A stretch of DNA of 58,516 nucleotides, from positions 1 to 58,516 of the forward strand of contig JAIUMY010000008.1 in NCBI GenBank assembly GCA_022565335.1, given 5' to 3'. Made by a program: the position numbers and the translations under genes. This document shows, piece by piece, positions 57,335-58,516 of the stretch (positions are counted from its first letter, which is position 1; the number at the start of each line of letters is the position of its first letter). Below the pieces are notes generated by a model. The model was not told the origin of the DNA. It worked only from the letters and a program-made list of their open reading frames with translations, and made no database searches. The stretch comes from Opitutales bacterium. GTDB taxonomy: Bacteria > Verrucomicrobiota > Verrucomicrobiia > Opitutales > T3Sed10-336.

Positions 57335-58423
57335 TTACTCCCGGGAGGCGGCCAGCTCCTCCCCGGCCACCGTGTTTTCGAGTCGGGCCAACCGAGCCTC
57401 AAGGTCGTCTTGGGCGGCGAGTTGTTCTTCCAGTTCGGTGATGCGATCTTCCTGTTTGGCAAGGCGGGCATCCTGAGTCTCGATAATTTCCTGCTGTTCT
57501 TGAATCGCACGGATGGCGAGGACGGAAAAGCCAGTGTAGTTCAAGCTCCAGTAGTCGTTGTTATTTTCACGGGAGGTGAGATGGGGGAACAATTTGTCCA
57601 CATCCTGAGCCAGAAACCCAACTTGTGGGTGTTCTCCATGATCGCGGTCCTTATAGTGATAATTGACCACTTTCAAGTTCTCAACTTCGGATAGAACGCT
57701 TTCAACAGGGGTGATATCGGTTTTCAAACGGGCATCAGAGAAGATGTTCCAATCACCAGTAGAGTCGACATAAGCAACATCGTCGCCATTCTTGCCAAAT
57801 CGGAGCGAACTGTCTCCAAGGTGCAAATCCCAAAAGTTTCCTTCACGGATTCGAGAATCTTGCATACGAAGGCCATCGGGGTTGTTCGATTCTGCATTCA
57901 AGCCCGCCAAATGAAGGTTCGTTTCGGGGCTTGTTCTTCCGATACCGACATGGTCGGAAAAATTTGCTTTTCCATCAACGGATAATTGATTGTTCGGGGC
58001 ATTGGTCCCAATACCAACGCCGCCACCGGCCCGGATGAGAAATTGGTCCTCGTCGGTACTTTCAAAATCCTCCTGAGTGTGATCGGCCCAGACAAAGGTG
58101 CCGTGATGATCTTCTCCCACCTTTGACTGTTTCCCGGCAGCGAAGCTGAAATCGCCAGCCGCCTCGTTGGACAATCCGCCAGCAACGGTGGACCGGCTTC
58201 CACTGGCCTCGTTAATCGAGCCGCCTGCAACGGTGGACCGGTCTCCACTCGCCGTATTGCCAAATCCGCCTGCGACAGTCGAATAAAGTTCACTGGTCTC
58301 GTTGCCTGTTCCTCCCCCGATAGTTGATAGGGACGCACTCGCTGTATTTGAATTACCGCCGCCAATGATAGATCTACCTCCACTGGCTTCGTTGTCTCGT
58401 CCGCCCCCGATGGTGGAATGCAC
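57335..58423 (-). CDS. Beta-roll repeat protein with S74 intramolecular chaperone domain, 5' end uncertain
   Basis: From GTG at 58423 the frame gives 362 residues. The first 105 are six to seven 15-residue repeats of the form S-T-V/I-A/G-G-G-x-x-N-x-A-S-G (for example RSTVAGGSINEASGS), as in YadA-like heads and tail-fibre rods. After LIRAGGGVGIGTNAP and a linker comes the S74 peptidase-chaperone domain at about 230-300 (FSDARLKTDITPVE, HPQVGFLAQDVDKLFPHL), which cuts itself off after trimer folding, then a C-terminal coiled coil (AIQEQQEIIETQDARLAKQE). The repeat register continues upstream of the GTG, past a TAA at 58486-58484 and on to the window edge, so the real start is outside and the gene may be broken. 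Surface trimer is inferred. Confidence 0.8.
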   Translation of the reverse strand: MHSTIGGGRDNEASGGRSIIGGGNSNTASASLSTIGGGTGNETSELYSTVAGGFGNTASGDRSTVAGGSINEASGSRSTVAGGLSNEAAGDFSFAAGKQSKVGEDHHGTFVWADHTQEDFESTDEDQFLIRAGGGVGIGTNAPNNQLSVDGKANFSDHVGIGRTSPETNLHLAGLNAESNNPDGLRMQDSRIREGNFWDLHLGDSSLRFGKNGDDVAYVDSTGDWNIFSDARLKTDITPVESVLSEVENLKVVNYHYKDRDHGEHPQVGFLAQDVDKLFPHLTSRENNNDYWSLNYTGFSVLAIRAIQEQQEIIETQDARLAKQEDRITELEEQLAAQDDLEARLARLENTVAGEELAASRE

Positions 58424-58516
58424 GTCAGTAGCCTCGTTTCCCTCACCGCCCCCGCCTGTGGATTCGGCCCCAGTCGCACTATTTTACAGATCGCAGGCGC
58501 ACGAGGAATAGATCAA

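Overview
The window reads as a piece of the chromosome of a Gram-negative PVC-group bacterium, most likely Verrucomicrobiota near Opitutales/Puniceicoccales. This is an inference from several things seen together: an LpxC-FabZ fusion followed by LpxA, a split PurS/PurQ/PurL enzyme, a Bacteroidetes-like long PurF, two SHD1 domains in one secreted protein, a short pseudopilin with an FTLVEI leader, a sulfatase with a mutarotase, a PL22-like propeller, an IS200-like (RAYT) transposase and many palindromic intergenic repeats. Nearly all of the window is protein coding on both strands. I saw no rRNA, tRNA, CRISPR array, prophage or plasmid backbone.

Layout. 1-400: the end of a RAYT-type transposase. 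510-6860 (-): purine operon purS-purQ-purL-purF-purM. 7171-7672 (-): pseudopilin whose leader is out of frame at a run of nine A, with a strong terminator behind it. 8089-12541: PEGA-like lipoprotein, voltage-gated-type K+ channel, MsrB, two envelope proteins of unknown role, then nusB and ribH (overlapping by 4 bases). 12665-23178: SNF2 ATPase, a 40-residue basic protein in a frame easily missed, a PL22-like propeller, tatC, a hybrid histidine kinase and a phosphohexomutase. 23516-26269: pyruvate phosphate dikinase with a Lys/Ala-rich N-terminal tail and a textbook terminator. 26438-29219 (-): tandem class II aldolase, MazG-like pyrophosphohydrolase, RAYT. 29286-32771: coaB, a solitary two-domain ABC permease, a CPXCG zinc protein and a UPF0173 metallohydrolase.

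33164-36779: isochorismatase-like hydrolase, flavin disulfide reductase and a XylR-type AraC regulator. 36891-39492 (+): lpxC-fabZ, lpxA, hisI. 39561-44146 (+): sulfatase, mutarotase-like protein, and a membrane-anchored SHD1/propeller/SHD1 protein with a Glu-Pro linker. 44147-45079: repeat-rich DNA without a convincing gene, including four 44-bp tandem hairpin repeats. 45080-52491 (-): two Na+ symporters, a YhaO/SbcD-like nuclease, its YhaN/SbcC-like ATPase partner and a 53-residue membrane protein, closely spaced. 52949-58516 (-): GNAT-nitrilase fusion, Gfo/Idh/MocA oxidoreductase, and three secreted-protein genes ending in an S74-chaperone protein whose 15-residue repeats run off the window edge.

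How it fits together. Housekeeping modules (purines, lipid A, riboflavin, Tat, CoA) alternate with genes for using sulfated or acidic sugars and with envelope proteins. The less ordinary material is the frameshifted pseudopilin, the symporter-nuclease-small-membrane-protein cluster, the tandem aldolase with one dead half, the doubled SHD1 protein, and the RAYT/palindrome landscape. I found no clear new defence island. The best leads are listed as findings.
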